Notes: a model not told the origin generated them from the sequence alone. Counted from the stretch's first letter, positions 51,491 through 60,395 are shown. The stretch is DNA of 64,000 nucleotides from Actinophytocola algeriensis (GCF_014203735.1 NZ_JACHJQ010000001.1:793269-857268), one strand, 5' to 3'. Numbers and translations are program-made.

Positions 51491-51730
51491 CTAGGACGCG
51501 GTCACCCGCGTGCCGAGCGTGACCCGGGTGCCGCGCGTGACGCGGGTGCCTGCGGTGACGCGGGTACCCCTGGTCACCCGGGTGCCGCGCGTGACCCTGG
51601 TGCCTGCCGTGACGCGTGTTCCCCGTGTGACCCTCGTGCCTCGGGTGACCCTGGTGCCAGCCGTGACGCGGGTGCCGAGGCAGGCGGACTGGTCCGAACG
51701 GGTGATGATCGACGGGCTGGTGGTCTGCAT
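51491..51730 (-). CDS. Small protein of ten GTRVTx hexapeptide repeats
   Basis: 79 residues: an 18-residue leader (MQTTSPSIITRSDQSACL), then ten consecutive hexapeptides GTRVT-A/R/L without interruption and a final Ser. The sixth residue follows A-R-R, A-R-R, A-R-L, A, so there is also an 18-residue (54-bp) superperiod. This is the size of one left-handed beta-helix coil. ATG 51730 is chosen because GAGGAG lies eight bases upstream; a possible promoter TTGTCG-17-TAGCTT (51800-51828) precedes it. The DNA is an 18-bp tandem repeat. The opposite strand is also open, but lacks a ribosome binding site. No known family; function unknown. Confidence 0.55.
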   Translation of the reverse strand: MQTTSPSIITRSDQSACLGTRVTAGTRVTRGTRVTRGTRVTAGTRVTRGTRVTRGTRVTAGTRVTRGTRVTLGTRVTAS

Positions 51731-51799
51731 GACGGGGACTCCTCGGCGATACGGGCACGGAGAGTGCCGTGGGAAGGACCGCAAGGGCCGTACAGGTGA

Positions 51800-51828
51800 A
51801 AGCTATGAGGTTGAACTGTAATCGACAA
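51800..51828 (-). promoter_or_regulatory. Candidate promoter of the hexapeptide-repeat gene
   Basis: On the minus strand TTGTCG (51823-51828) and TAGCTT (51800-51805) are separated by 17 bases, about 70 bases before the ATG. Only partial consensus matches. Confidence 0.35.
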
Positions 51829-52022
51829 GACGTAAAGCGTGACGATGCGATGTCGTTCTGTGTGTTGACGCCGTTCGCGCGTCGTGCTTCATCCCGTTGC
51901 ATGAGTGACCGGTGGGCGCACGGCCCAACGCGGCTACCAGGCCCGCGGTAGCGATCACCCGATGTGATCTTGAGCGGCCCCCGCGGCTGCCGAGTGTCGC
52001 GGCCCGTCCGGGGCTGGGTAAT
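51829..52022. other. Intergenic region between the repeat gene and ctaJ
   Basis: With the candidate promoter segment to its left, this is a 300-base gene-free stretch separating two divergent genes. It is less G/C-rich near 51,800-51,900 than its surroundings. Short ORFs have no supporting features. Confidence 0.45.
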
Positions 52023-52031
52023 GTGTCGCGC

Positions 52032-52274
52032 GTGAGCGTCGTGGAGACCATTCTGATCTACGCGGTGATCCCGCTGGCCATTTATGGCCTGGTGGCGTTG
52101 CTGACCTTGCGGGACAAGTCCACGAAGGCGCCGCGGTACCGACCGGGGCAGCCCTGGGAGTACCCGGCGGTCTGGTGGACCGCGAACCCGGCGGGCGCCG
52201 ACGCGTCCGCGGTACCGACCGGTGGCGGCAAGCCGCGCCCCACGGCCAAGGGAGGCGCTCGTGGCAGCTGGTGA
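52032..52274 (+). CDS. ctaJ: aa3-type cytochrome oxidase subunit CtaJ-like protein
   Basis: 80 residues with one N-terminal transmembrane helix (VETILIYAVIPLAIYGLVAL) followed by RDKSTKAPRYRPGQPWEYPA and VWWTANPAG, the pattern of the small CtaJ subunit found in the actinobacterial III2IV2 respiratory supercomplex. In M. smegmatis the ctaJ gene also lies beside the DUF5130 and pepN genes, as here. The start is GTG 52032; GTG 52023 is in frame. Its stop overlaps the next start by 14 bases. Confidence 0.75.
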   Translation: MSVVETILIYAVIPLAIYGLVALLTLRDKSTKAPRYRPGQPWEYPAVWWTANPAGADASAVPTGGGKPRPTAKGGARGSW

Positions 52275-52758
52275 GGTCGTACTGCACCGCAAGCCGGGCG
52301 ACATCGTCGACGAGGACGTCGAGCACGGGCACGCCGCGGTCGTGACCGCGAGCGGCCGCGTGTCGGTCGCCAGGGAGTACACGCCCGCGAAGCCGGAGCT
52401 GCCGTTCAACACGGTGCAGCTGGCCCGCCTCGACGAGGCGCTGACGCTGTCCGCCCGCTCGACGGGCCTCGGGTTCAGCGTCTACCTCGGCGACCTGGGC
52501 GCCGACACCCGCGCGACGGCCGAGCAGCTGCACGCCGAGTCCGGCGAGACCGCGCCGTCCGTGGTGCTCATCGCCGTGTCACCCGGCCAGCGCAGGGTCG
52601 AGATCGTGACCGGCGCGGACTCCACCCGCCGCCTGCCCGACCGCGCCTGCAACCTGGCGGTCATGAGCATGGTCGCGTCCTTCAAGGAGGGCGACCTGGT
52701 CGGCGGCCTGGTGAGCGGCCTGCGCATGCTCACCGACCAGGCGGGCCCCAAGCACTAG
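52261..52758 (+). CDS. DUF5130 (TPM-like) protein
   Basis: 165 residues of the actinobacterial DUF5130 family, a TPM-like alpha/beta fold: PFNTVQLARLDEALTLSARS, GLGFSVYLGDLGADTRATAE, VVLIAVSPGQRRVEIVTGAD, and VMSMVASFKEGDLVGGLVSG. GTG 52261 follows AAGGGAGGCGC; it overlaps ctaJ by 14 bases, implying co-translation. Function unknown. A long hairpin terminator follows. Position corresponds to M. tuberculosis Rv2468c. Confidence 0.88.
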   Translation: MAAGEVVLHRKPGDIVDEDVEHGHAAVVTASGRVSVAREYTPAKPELPFNTVQLARLDEALTLSARSTGLGFSVYLGDLGADTRATAEQLHAESGETAPSVVLIAVSPGQRRVEIVTGADSTRRLPDRACNLAVMSMVASFKEGDLVGGLVSGLRMLTDQAGPKH

Positions 52759-52770
52759 CAGACCGAAGAA

Positions 52771-52806
52771 GAACGCCGCGCCCTCCAGTCGGAGAGCGCG
52801 GCGTTC
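52771..52806. terminator. Long hairpin terminator (DUF5130 / pepN)
   Basis: GAACGCCGCGC pairs perfectly with GCGCGGCGTTC; the loop contains a second stem CTCC-AGTC-GGAG. TCGT follows on the plus strand. Lies between convergent genes. Confidence 0.9.
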
Positions 52807-52839
52807 TCGTATCCGTGACTTCGGGCCGGGCTGTGGGAA

Positions 52840-55404
52840 CTACGGGGTGTCGAACGCCCGGGCGGCCAGGGCCCGGAGGATCCCGGCGCGGCCTTCGGAG
52901 ACCAGGCGGCGCAGGGCAGGCGGGTGGGACTCGTCTGCCAGCCACGCGTCGGCCGCGGCCACGGTGTCCTCCGACACCGCCCACGACGGGAACAGGCCCA
53001 GCGCCACCGGCTGCGCCCGCTCACTGGACCGCCGCGCCCACACGTCCGCCACGTCCGCGAAGTACCGCGCCACGTACGGCGCCAGCAGCTCCTTCTGCGT
53101 CGGGTGCGAGAAGCCCGCGATGATCGCCTCGTTCTTGGCGTTCGGCAGCTCGTCGTCGTGCACGGCCCGGCGCCACGCCTCGGCCTTCACGTCGGCGGAC
53201 GGCCGCAGCGCCCGCGTCCGCTCCGCCTGCCGCTGACCGGTCGCGGTCGGGTCGGCTGTGAGCGTCGCCTCGACCTCGTCGTCGGTCGCCGCGTCGTGCG
53301 CCACCAGCGCCTGCAGCAGCCGCCAGCGCAGGTCCGTGTCCACCACGAGCCCCTCGAGCGGCGCCGACCCGTCCAGCCACCCGCGCAGCACGGCCAGCTG
53401 GTCGGCCTCGAGCACCGACCCGGTCAGCGAGTTCACGAACGCCAGCTGCTGGTCGGACTCCGTCGCCGGGTCCGCGGCCAGCGCGAACAGCCGGTCGGTG
53501 AACATCCGCCAGCCCTCGGGCGCCCACGCCGGGTCCGCGTACGAGTTGATCGCCGTCTGCGCCTGCAGCAGCAGCCGCTGCACCACGCCGACCTCGGTCT
53601 CCGCCGGCAGCCCGTGCGCCACGAGCGTCACGAAGTCCCGCGCCTTCAGCTCTGCCTCACGCGTCATCTCCCACGCCGCCGACCAGCACAGCGTGCGGGG
53701 CAGCGGCTCGGTGATGTCGCCGATCCGGTCGACCAGCGTCACCAGCGAGTCCGGGTCGAGCCGCATCGTGCAGTAGCTGAGGTCGTCGTCGTTGACCAGC
53801 ACGAGCTTGCCGCGGGACACCCCGACCAGGTCCGGCACCTCGGTGCGCTCGCCCGTCACGTCCAGCTCCACGCGGTGCGTGCGCACCAGCTTGCCGTCGG
53901 CGGAGTCGTCGTACACGCCGACGGCGACCCGGTGCGTGCGCAGCTCACCGGCACCCGGCTTCGCCCCGCCCTGCGTGATCGCGAACGACGTGAACGTGCC
54001 GTCGGCGCCGACCTCGAACGAGGGCCGCAGCGAGTTCAGGCCGGTCGTCTCCAGCCACTGCGCGCTCCACCACGACAGGTCGCGCCCGGACGCCTCCTCC
54101 AGCGCCGAGAGCAGGTCGGCCAGCGTCGCGTTGCCCCACGCGTGCTTCGCGAAGTACACCCGCAGCCCGGACAGGAAGTGCTCCTGCCCCACATAGGCGA
54201 CGAGCTGCTTGAGCACGGAAGCGCCCTTGGCGTAGGTGATGCCGTCGAAGTTGACCTCGACCGCCTGCAGGTCCGGGATGTCCGCCGCGACCGGGTGCGT
54301 CGACGGCAGCTGGTCCTGCCGGTACGCCCACGACTTCTCGATGTTCGCGAAGCTGGTCCACGCGTGCTTGTACTCGGTCGCGCCCGCCTGCGCGAGCACC
54401 GACGCGAACGTCGCGAACGACTCGTTCAGCCACAGGTCGTTCCACCACCGCATGGTGACCAGGTCGCCGAACCACATGTGCGCCATCTCGTGCAGCACGG
54501 TCTCGCAGCGCCGCTCGTAGGAGTAGCGGGTGACCCTGCTCCGGAACACGTAGTCCTCGAGGAAGGTCACGCAGCCCGCGTTCTCCATGGCGCCCGCGTT
54601 GAACTCCGGCACGAAGCACTGGTCGTACTTGCCGAACGGGTAGGCCACGCCGAAGTTGCTGTGGTAGAAGTCGAAACCCTGCTTGGTCTCGGTGAACAGG
54701 CGCTCGGCGTCCATGTGCTCGGCGAGCGAGGCGCGGCAGTAGATGCCGAGCGGGATCGTGGTGTGCTCGTCGGAGTACTCGTCGCGCCACTCCGCGTACG
54801 GGCCCGCCACGAGCGCGGTCACGTACGTCGACATCCGCTCGGTGGTCTCGAAGACGTGCCGGACCGCGCCCTCGGCGGTCGGCTCGCTCGACTCCACCGT
54901 CGCGTTCGAGATGACCTTCCAGTCCTCCGGGGCGGTGATCGTGAACCGGAACGTCGCCTTCAGGTCGGGCTGGTCGAAGCAGGTGAACATGCGCTTCGCG
55001 TCGGCGGTCTCGAACTGCGTGTACAGGTAGACGCCGCCGTCGACCGGGTCGGTGAACCGGTGCAGACCCTCGCCGGTGTTCATGTACCGGCAGGTCGCGG
55101 CGACGGTCAGCTCGTTCTCCTCGGCCACCGACGACAGCGCGATGCCCTTGTCCTCGGTGTAGCCGGACACGTCGACGGCGGTGCCGTTCAGGGTCGCGTT
55201 CTCCACGGACGCGGCGACCAGGTCGATCCAGGTGTCCGCGCCTGCCTCCTTGCTCGCGAAGCGCACGGTGGTGGTGGATGTGAACGTGGTGTCGCCCGGC
55301 TTGCCGCCGCCGTCCGTGAGGTCCAGCTCGACGTCGTAGGACCGGACGTCGAGCAGCGCGGCGCGCTGTTGTGCTTCGTCACGGGTCAGGTTGGGCGGGG
55401 CCAC
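52840..55404 (-). CDS. pepN: Aminopeptidase N (M1 zinc metallopeptidase)
   Basis: 854 residues. The N-terminal beta domain is followed by the exopeptidase motif GAMEN (in EFNAGAMENAGCVTFLEDYV), the zinc site HEMAHMWFGD-x18-NE (VLHEMAHMWFGDLVTMRWWN, DLWLNESFATFAS) and the helical ERAP1-like C-terminus. Removes N-terminal residues from peptides in the cytoplasm. Length and motifs are those of the actinobacterial PepN (M. tuberculosis Rv2467). Confidence 0.96.
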   Translation of the reverse strand: MAPPNLTRDEAQQRAALLDVRSYDVELDLTDGGGKPGDTTFTSTTTVRFASKEAGADTWIDLVAASVENATLNGTAVDVSGYTEDKGIALSSVAEENELTVAATCRYMNTGEGLHRFTDPVDGGVYLYTQFETADAKRMFTCFDQPDLKATFRFTITAPEDWKVISNATVESSEPTAEGAVRHVFETTERMSTYVTALVAGPYAEWRDEYSDEHTTIPLGIYCRASLAEHMDAERLFTETKQGFDFYHSNFGVAYPFGKYDQCFVPEFNAGAMENAGCVTFLEDYVFRSRVTRYSYERRCETVLHEMAHMWFGDLVTMRWWNDLWLNESFATFASVLAQAGATEYKHAWTSFANIEKSWAYRQDQLPSTHPVAADIPDLQAVEVNFDGITYAKGASVLKQLVAYVGQEHFLSGLRVYFAKHAWGNATLADLLSALEEASGRDLSWWSAQWLETTGLNSLRPSFEVGADGTFTSFAITQGGAKPGAGELRTHRVAVGVYDDSADGKLVRTHRVELDVTGERTEVPDLVGVSRGKLVLVNDDDLSYCTMRLDPDSLVTLVDRIGDITEPLPRTLCWSAAWEMTREAELKARDFVTLVAHGLPAETEVGVVQRLLLQAQTAINSYADPAWAPEGWRMFTDRLFALAADPATESDQQLAFVNSLTGSVLEADQLAVLRGWLDGSAPLEGLVVDTDLRWRLLQALVAHDAATDDEVEATLTADPTATGQRQAERTRALRPSADVKAEAWRRAVHDDELPNAKNEAIIAGFSHPTQKELLAPYVARYFADVADVWARRSSERAQPVALGLFPSWAVSEDTVAAADAWLADESHPPALRRLVSEGRAGILRALAARAFDTP

Positions 55405-55533
55405 TGGTCACCTCAGGTCGTTGTTCGGAACTGACAATCCTGTTCATCGGCATCCAATCACCCAGCGGTACGGTTTGGCCCGTCAGGCGTGAAGAACGGG
55501 AAGAACTCTTCGGTTTCGCCGGTTGCTCTGGTT

Positions 55534-56148
55534 ATGACTGCTACCAGTGAGACGAAGATCGACTTCTATTTCGACCCCTTGTGCCCGTTCGCCTGGATCA
55601 CCTCCAGGTGGATTCTCGAAGTCGAGCAGCAACGTGACGTCGACCTGCGCTTCCGTGTGATGAGCCTCTCCGTGCTCAACGAGGGCCGCGACCTTCCCGA
55701 GGACTACCGGAAGATGCTCGACAACGGGTGGGGCCCCGTGCGCGTGGCGATCGCCGCCGCGCAGGCGCACGGTGAGGAGGTCCTCCGCGACCTGTACACC
55801 GCGATGGGTACCCGGATCCACAACCAGGGCAACAAAGATCTGGACGTCGTCATCAAGGAGGCGCTCGCCGAGGTCGGTCTGCCCGCGGAGCTCGCGGAGG
55901 CGGCGCACACCAGCGCCAACGACGAGGCGCTCCGCAAGAGCCACCACGAGGGCATGGACCCGGTCGGCATGGACGTCGGCACCCCGACCATCCACGTGAA
56001 CGGCACCGCGTTCTTCGGCCCGGTGCTGAACTCCATCCCGCGCGGCGAGGACGCCCTGAAGGTGTTCGACGGCACAGTCGCACTGGCGAGTTTCCCCAAC
56101 TTCTTCGAGCTCAAGCGCACCAGGACCGGCGATCCGTCCTTCGACTGA
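55534..56148 (+). CDS. DsbA-fold mycothiol-dependent nitroreductase-like protein (Rv2466c family)
   Basis: 204 residues of the thioredoxin/DsbA-like family: [15 protein letters not shown] places the redox Cys at 17-18 as C-P-F-A, with no second Cys (Rv2466c has CPWC). [20 protein letters not shown] carries the cis-Pro loop. Mycobacterial homologues reduce nitro compounds with mycothiol; with a single Cys a mycothiol-mixed-disulfide mechanism would still be possible. ATG 55534 is preferred ([11 protein letters not shown]). Divergent from pepN, as in M. tuberculosis. Confidence 0.87.
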   Translation: MTATSETKIDFYFDPLCPFAWITSRWILEVEQQRDVDLRFRVMSLSVLNEGRDLPEDYRKMLDNGWGPVRVAIAAAQAHGEEVLRDLYTAMGTRIHNQGNKDLDVVIKEALAEVGLPAELAEAAHTSANDEALRKSHHEGMDPVGMDVGTPTIHVNGTAFFGPVLNSIPRGEDALKVFDGTVALASFPNFFELKRTRTGDPSFD

Positions 56149-56210
56149 CCCGAGTTGATGTGACAGGCTGGGCTTCAGTCCCGGCGTACGCGTCACATCA
56201 CGGAGGATCG

Positions 56211-57638
56211 ATGGCCGCCCCCACCGTCAGCACCGCCCACTTCGTCAACGGATCGTTCACCGACAGCAGCGTCGGTGGCGAGCGGATCGACGTCGTCAAC
56301 CCGGCGACGGAAGAGGTCATCGCGTCGGTGCCGGCGGGCACCCAGAGCGACGCCGACGCGGCAGTACAGGCCGCTGCGTCGGCCTTCGAGGCGTGGGCCG
56401 CGACGCCGCTGTCCGAGCGCGTCGCCGCGGTCGGCCGCGTCAACGACGGTCTGCGCGCCCGCGCCGCCGAGCTGGCGGCGACGATCACCGCCGAGGTCGG
56501 CACGCCGATCATGTTCTCGCAGAAAGTGCAGGTCACCAACCCGGTCGGCATCACGGCCGGGGTGCTGGCGGAGATCGAGGCCGGCGCACTCGACCCGGTG
56601 ACGTTCGGCAACTCGACGGTCGTGCGTGACCCGATCGGTGTCGTCGCCGCGATCACCCCGTGGAACTTCCCGCTCCAGCAGATGGTCGCGAAGGTGACAC
56701 CCGCGCTGGTCGCGGGCAACACGGTGGTGCTGAAGCCCAGCGAGGTCGCCCCGCTGACCGCGGGCCTGCTGGCCGCGATCATCGAGGAGGCCGGGCTGCC
56801 CGCAGGCGTCTTCAACATGGTCCACGGCACCGGCCCGGTCGCGGGCGAGGCGCTGGCCGCGCACCCGCTCGTCGACATGGTGTCGTTCACCGGCTCGACC
56901 CGCGCGGGCCGCCGCGTGGCCGCCGTCGGCGCCGAGACCATCAAGAAGATCGCACTCGAGCTGGGCGGCAAGTCCGCGTCGGTGGTGCTCGACGACGCCG
57001 ACCTCGCGCGCGCGGTCAAGATCACCGTCGCGAACAGCTACATGAACAACGGCCAGGCGTGCAGCGCGTTCACCCGCCTGCTGGTGCCCGCGGACCGGCA
57101 CGACGAGGCCATCGAGATCGCGGCCGCCGCCGCCGCGAAGTACGTGCCCGGCGACCCGGCACTCGAGTCGACCCGCATCGGCCCGTCGGTCTCGGCGGCG
57201 CAGCGCGACCGCGTGGTCGGCTACATCCGCACGGGCGTCGAAGAGGGCGCGACGTTGGCGGCGGGCGGCCCAGACCCCGTCGAGGGCCGCGGCTACTTCG
57301 TGCGCCCGACGGTCTTCGGCAACGTCACGCCGGACATGACGATCGCGCAGGAGGAGATCTTCGGCCCGGTCCTGTCGGTCATGCCCTACACCGACACCGA
57401 CGACGCCGTGCGCATCGCGAACGGCACCCAGTACGGCCTGGCCGCCGGTGTGTTCGGCGCCGACGCCGACCGGGCCCGGGCCGTGGCCGGGCGGCTGCGG
57501 GCCGGACAGGTCGACATCAACGGTGCCGCGTTCAACACCAAGGCCCCGTTCGGGGGCGTCAAGCAGTCCGGCAACGGCCGCGAGTTCGGCCGCTACGGGC
57601 TGGAGGAGTTCACCGAGCTGAAGTCGATCCAGGCCTAA
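56211..57638 (+). CDS. NAD(P)-dependent aldehyde dehydrogenase
   Basis: 475 residues, complete ALDH fold: ITPWNFPLQQMVAKVTPALV, SFTGSTRAGRRVA (cofactor), LELGGKSASVVLDDADL (catalytic Glu) and NNGQACSAFTRLLVP (catalytic Cys), then EEIFGPVLSVMPY and FGGVKQSGNGREFGRYG. GGAGGA lies four bases before ATG 56211. Substrate unknown; the FGGVKQSGNGRE ending is shared with betaine- or vanillin-type ALDHs. 3' end overlaps the convergent MBL-fold gene by four bases. Confidence 0.93.
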   Translation: MAAPTVSTAHFVNGSFTDSSVGGERIDVVNPATEEVIASVPAGTQSDADAAVQAAASAFEAWAATPLSERVAAVGRVNDGLRARAAELAATITAEVGTPIMFSQKVQVTNPVGITAGVLAEIEAGALDPVTFGNSTVVRDPIGVVAAITPWNFPLQQMVAKVTPALVAGNTVVLKPSEVAPLTAGLLAAIIEEAGLPAGVFNMVHGTGPVAGEALAAHPLVDMVSFTGSTRAGRRVAAVGAETIKKIALELGGKSASVVLDDADLARAVKITVANSYMNNGQACSAFTRLLVPADRHDEAIEIAAAAAAKYVPGDPALESTRIGPSVSAAQRDRVVGYIRTGVEEGATLAAGGPDPVEGRGYFVRPTVFGNVTPDMTIAQEEIFGPVLSVMPYTDTDDAVRIANGTQYGLAAGVFGADADRARAVAGRLRAGQVDINGAAFNTKAPFGGVKQSGNGREFGRYGLEEFTELKSIQA

Positions 57639-58333
57639 CGTCTGCCGCGGGCCAGGTCGTTGCGCTGGCGCCGCACGAACTCCGCGTCGACCGGGTCCCC
57701 GTGACCGGGCACGACCACGGCGGGTCTCAGATCGAGGATCCGGTCGAGCGCGGACGGCCAGTGGGACGCGTGCGAGTCCGGCCCGATCGACGGTGGCGCG
57801 CCCTGTTCCACCAGGTCACCCGCGAACACCACGTCCACGTCCGGCACGTGCACGAACACGTCGTGGTCGGTGTGCGCCGGCCCGGCGTGGACGAGCGTCA
57901 CCGTGCGGCCGCCGAGGTCCAGCAGCACCTGTGAGGTGATCACCTCAGTCGGCGCGACCAACTGCGCCGAGGCGAGGCGGTCGGCCTGCTCAGCCTTGCC
58001 CTCCGACCGGTACTTCGCCGACCACACGCGCCGCTGCCGCTCGCCCTCCGCGAGGATCAGCGACCGGCACCGCTCGTGTGAGATCACCGAGGCGGGCAGG
58101 AACGCGGCCGTGCCGAAGAAGTGGTCGAAGTGCGCGTGCGTGATCACCACGGTCCACGGCAGCGGCGTCACGAACCGCACCGCGGCCGCCATCGACGCGC
58201 CGTGCACCTCGTCCGTGCCGGTGTCGATCACCAGGCAGTGCGTGTCACCCACGACGAGCCCGAGCGTCTGGTCCAGCTCGACATAACGGCGCGCGTAGAC
58301 GCCGTTCGCGACTTCGACCCATCGGCCGCTCAT
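57635..58333 (-). CDS. MBL-fold metallo-hydrolase
   Basis: 232 residues: zinc motif VITHAHFDHFFGTAAF (HxHxDH), then VHAGPAHTDHDVFVHVPD, VVFAGDLVEQGAPPS and PAVVVPGHGDPVD complete the dinuclear site. No signal peptide. Broad family (thioesters, lactones, RNA). ATGA overlap with the upstream comB-like gene gives translational coupling. Confidence 0.88.
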   Translation of the reverse strand: MSGRWVEVANGVYARRYVELDQTLGLVVGDTHCLVIDTGTDEVHGASMAAAVRFVTPLPWTVVITHAHFDHFFGTAAFLPASVISHERCRSLILAEGERQRRVWSAKYRSEGKAEQADRLASAQLVAPTEVITSQVLLDLGGRTVTLVHAGPAHTDHDVFVHVPDVDVVFAGDLVEQGAPPSIGPDSHASHWPSALDRILDLRPAVVVPGHGDPVDAEFVRRQRNDLARGRR

Positions 58334-59085
58334 GCGGCGAACGCGCCGTTGACCAGCACGGGCACGACCGCGCTGACGTCCACGTCGCCCGCCAGCTTCA
58401 CGTCGTCGGGCACCCCGGCGGCGACCAGCTCGCGCCCGGAGACTGAGTCGGCGAGCACCGCCGGGATCCGGTCCGCGACGGCCCGGTAGGACACCGCCGC
58501 GAGCTCAGCCTCGGAAGACGGCGCCGCCCGCCCGGTCACCGCCGCGGCGATGGCGCCCGCACCGAGGTAGTCCTCGACCGACGGCCGCAGGGTCTGCTGC
58601 GGCCGCCAGCGCTCACCGCCCGCGATCACGCCGATGGGCCGGTCCCCGGCGATCGCGGCCGCTGCCGCGCCGACGGCGGACGCGTTGCGCAGGCAGCCCG
58701 CCAGCACGGTGGCGCCGGTCTCGGCGGCCACCGCGGACAGGGTCGCCCCGTTGGGTGAGGAGATCCCCAGCAGGACGTCCGGTGGCAGCTCGGTCAACGA
58801 CGACGGCCGCAGCGACCACCCGGCGTGGCCGATCGACTCGTCGAGGCCGGACGGCGTCAGCACCGCACCGGCGGCCTTCGCCGCCTCGGCCGCGCGTTCG
58901 TCGTGCCACGGCAGCGGCAGGACCCGCGCGCCACGTCCCAGTGCCACGTCGACCGTGGTCGTGAACACCAGCACATCGACGACGACGAGCACCGCGCAGC
59001 GGGGACCGAGCGCACGAACACCGTCCAGGCCCCACTCGACGCGAAGGTCGAAGCCGTCCTGTTCGAAGACCGTCACCGGGCACAT
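58330..59085 (-). CDS. comB: 2-phosphosulfolactate phosphatase (ComB) family protein
   Basis: 251 residues: CAVLVVVDVLVFTTTVDVAL (ComB Asp-containing loop), LPLPWHDERAAEAAKAAGAV, GISSPNGATLSAVA and VLAGCLRNASAVGAAAAAI; these are ComB family blocks. Archaeal ComB makes sulfolactate in coenzyme M synthesis; actinobacteria do not make coenzyme M, so the true substrate here is unknown. Mg-dependent phosphatase is the likely chemistry. Overlaps the MBL gene start. Confidence 0.83.
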   Translation of the reverse strand: MCPVTVFEQDGFDLRVEWGLDGVRALGPRCAVLVVVDVLVFTTTVDVALGRGARVLPLPWHDERAAEAAKAAGAVLTPSGLDESIGHAGWSLRPSSLTELPPDVLLGISSPNGATLSAVAAETGATVLAGCLRNASAVGAAAAAIAGDRPIGVIAGGERWRPQQTLRPSVEDYLGAGAIAAAVTGRAAPSSEAELAAVSYRAVADRIPAVLADSVSGRELVAAGVPDDVKLAGDVDVSAVVPVLVNGAFAA

Positions 59086-59103
59086 GCTTCCAGAACTGGC
59101 AGA

Positions 59104-59583
59104 ATGCCGGGCGTGCGTGTCTACCTGGGTTCCGACCACGCGGGCTTCGAACTGAAGGCGCATCTCGTCAAGTACCTGTCCGACGCCGGTCACGAGGTCA
59201 CCGACGTCGGCCCGGCCGAGTACGACGCCGCCGACGACTACCCGCCGTACTGCGTCGAAGCGGCGCGTCGCACGGTCGCCGACGAGGGCAGTCTCGGCGT
59301 GGTGATCGGCGGTTCCGGCAACGGTGAGCAGATCGCGGCCAACAAGGTGCCCGGCTGCCGTGCCGTGCTGGCGTACAACACCGAGACCGCCGAGCTCGGC
59401 CGCGCGCACAACGACGCGCAGGTCATCGCCGTCGGCGGGCGCATGCACAGCACCGAGGACGCCACGGCCATCGTCGAGGCGTTCCTCGCGACGTCCTTCT
59501 CCGGCGACGAGCGCCACGCCCGGCGCATCGCCATGCTGACCGACTACGAGCGCACCGGCACCCCGCCGCCGCTGCCCGCCTGA
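59104..59583 (+). CDS. rpiB: Ribose-5-phosphate isomerase B
   Basis: 159 residues: VYLGSDHAGFELKAHLVKYL, DDYPPYCVEAARRTVADEGS, GVVIGGSGNGEQIAANKVPG and AELGRAHNDAQVIAVGGR, all RpiB/LacA signature blocks. Interconverts ribose-5-P and ribulose-5-P in the pentose phosphate pathway. ATG 59104; GTG 59113 is an alternative start. Three bases before the Nei-like gene, an operon as in M. tuberculosis. Confidence 0.96.
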   Translation: MPGVRVYLGSDHAGFELKAHLVKYLSDAGHEVTDVGPAEYDAADDYPPYCVEAARRTVADEGSLGVVIGGSGNGEQIAANKVPGCRAVLAYNTETAELGRAHNDAQVIAVGGRMHSTEDATAIVEAFLATSFSGDERHARRIAMLTDYERTGTPPPLPA

Positions 59584-59586
59584 GCC

Positions 59587-60387
59587 GTGCCAGAGGGTCA
59601 CACACTCCACCGGCTCGCCCGTCTGCACACCAAGCGGTACGGGAAACGTCCGGTCTCTGTGTCGAGCCCACAGGGCCGGTTCCCGGCGTCTGTGGTGGAC
59701 GGCAGGGTGCTGGCGCGGGCGGAGGCCTACGGCAAGCACCTGTTCCACGTGTACGGCCCGGACGCGATCGTGCACGTCCACCTCGGCCTGTACGGCACGT
59801 TCACCGAGCAGCCGCTGCCGACGACGCTGCCGGTCGGCCAGGTGCGGATGCGGATGGTGGGCGAGACGCACTGGACCGACCTGCGCGGGCCGACGCGCTG
59901 CGAGGTGCTGAACGTCGCCGAACAGCGGGAGCTGCTGTCGAAGCTGGGCCCGGACCCGTTGCGCCGCAACGCGGACCCGGCCGCGGCGTACGCGCGGATC
60001 ACCCGCTCGAAGCTGCCGGTGGCGGCGCTGCTGATGGAGCAGAAGATCCTCGCGGGCGTTGGCAACGTGTACCGCGCCGAGCTGCTGTTCCGCCACGGCG
60101 TGAACCCGATGCTGCCTGGCCGGGACCTCGGCGACGTCCTGTGGAAGGACATGTGGGCGGACCTGGTGGACCTGATGCGCGACGGGGTGCGCAAGGGACG
60201 CATCGACACCGTCCGCGACGAGCACCTGCCGCACGTGACCGGTCGCGCGCCGAGGGTGGACCGGCACGGCGGCGAGGTGTACGTGTACCGGCGCACCGAC
60301 ATGCCGTGCCTGGTGTGCGGCACGCCCGTCCGCAAGGCGGAGCTGGCGGCCCGCAACCTCTACTGGTGCCCCACCTGCCAGGCCTGA
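59587..60387 (+). CDS. nei: Fpg/Nei-family DNA glycosylase (Nei2-type)
   Basis: 266 residues. VPEGHTLHRLARLHTKRYG has the catalytic Pro2-Glu3 of endonuclease VIII; the middle helix-two-turn-helix includes AALLMEQKILAGVGNVYRAE, and the C-terminal zinc finger is CLVCGTPVRKAELAARNLYW, CPTCQ. Excises oxidised bases. GTG start 59587. Strong palindromic terminator follows nine bases after the stop. Confidence 0.93.
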   Translation: MPEGHTLHRLARLHTKRYGKRPVSVSSPQGRFPASVVDGRVLARAEAYGKHLFHVYGPDAIVHVHLGLYGTFTEQPLPTTLPVGQVRMRMVGETHWTDLRGPTRCEVLNVAEQRELLSKLGPDPLRRNADPAAAYARITRSKLPVAALLMEQKILAGVGNVYRAELLFRHGVNPMLPGRDLGDVLWKDMWADLVDLMRDGVRKGRIDTVRDEHLPHVTGRAPRVDRHGGEVYVYRRTDMPCLVCGTPVRKAELAARNLYWCPTCQA

Positions 60388-60395
60388 ACGCGCTG

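Noticed and set aside
51491-51680. CRISPR-like array
   Set aside because: Units are contiguous 18-bp repeats with no spacers and no cas genes nearby.
51510-51821. Plus-strand ORF with VTRVP-type repeats mirroring the hexapeptide gene
   Set aside because: It is the complement of the same 18-bp tandem repeat and has no ribosome binding site; the minus frame has GAGGAG and a promoter-like sequence. Not fully excluded.
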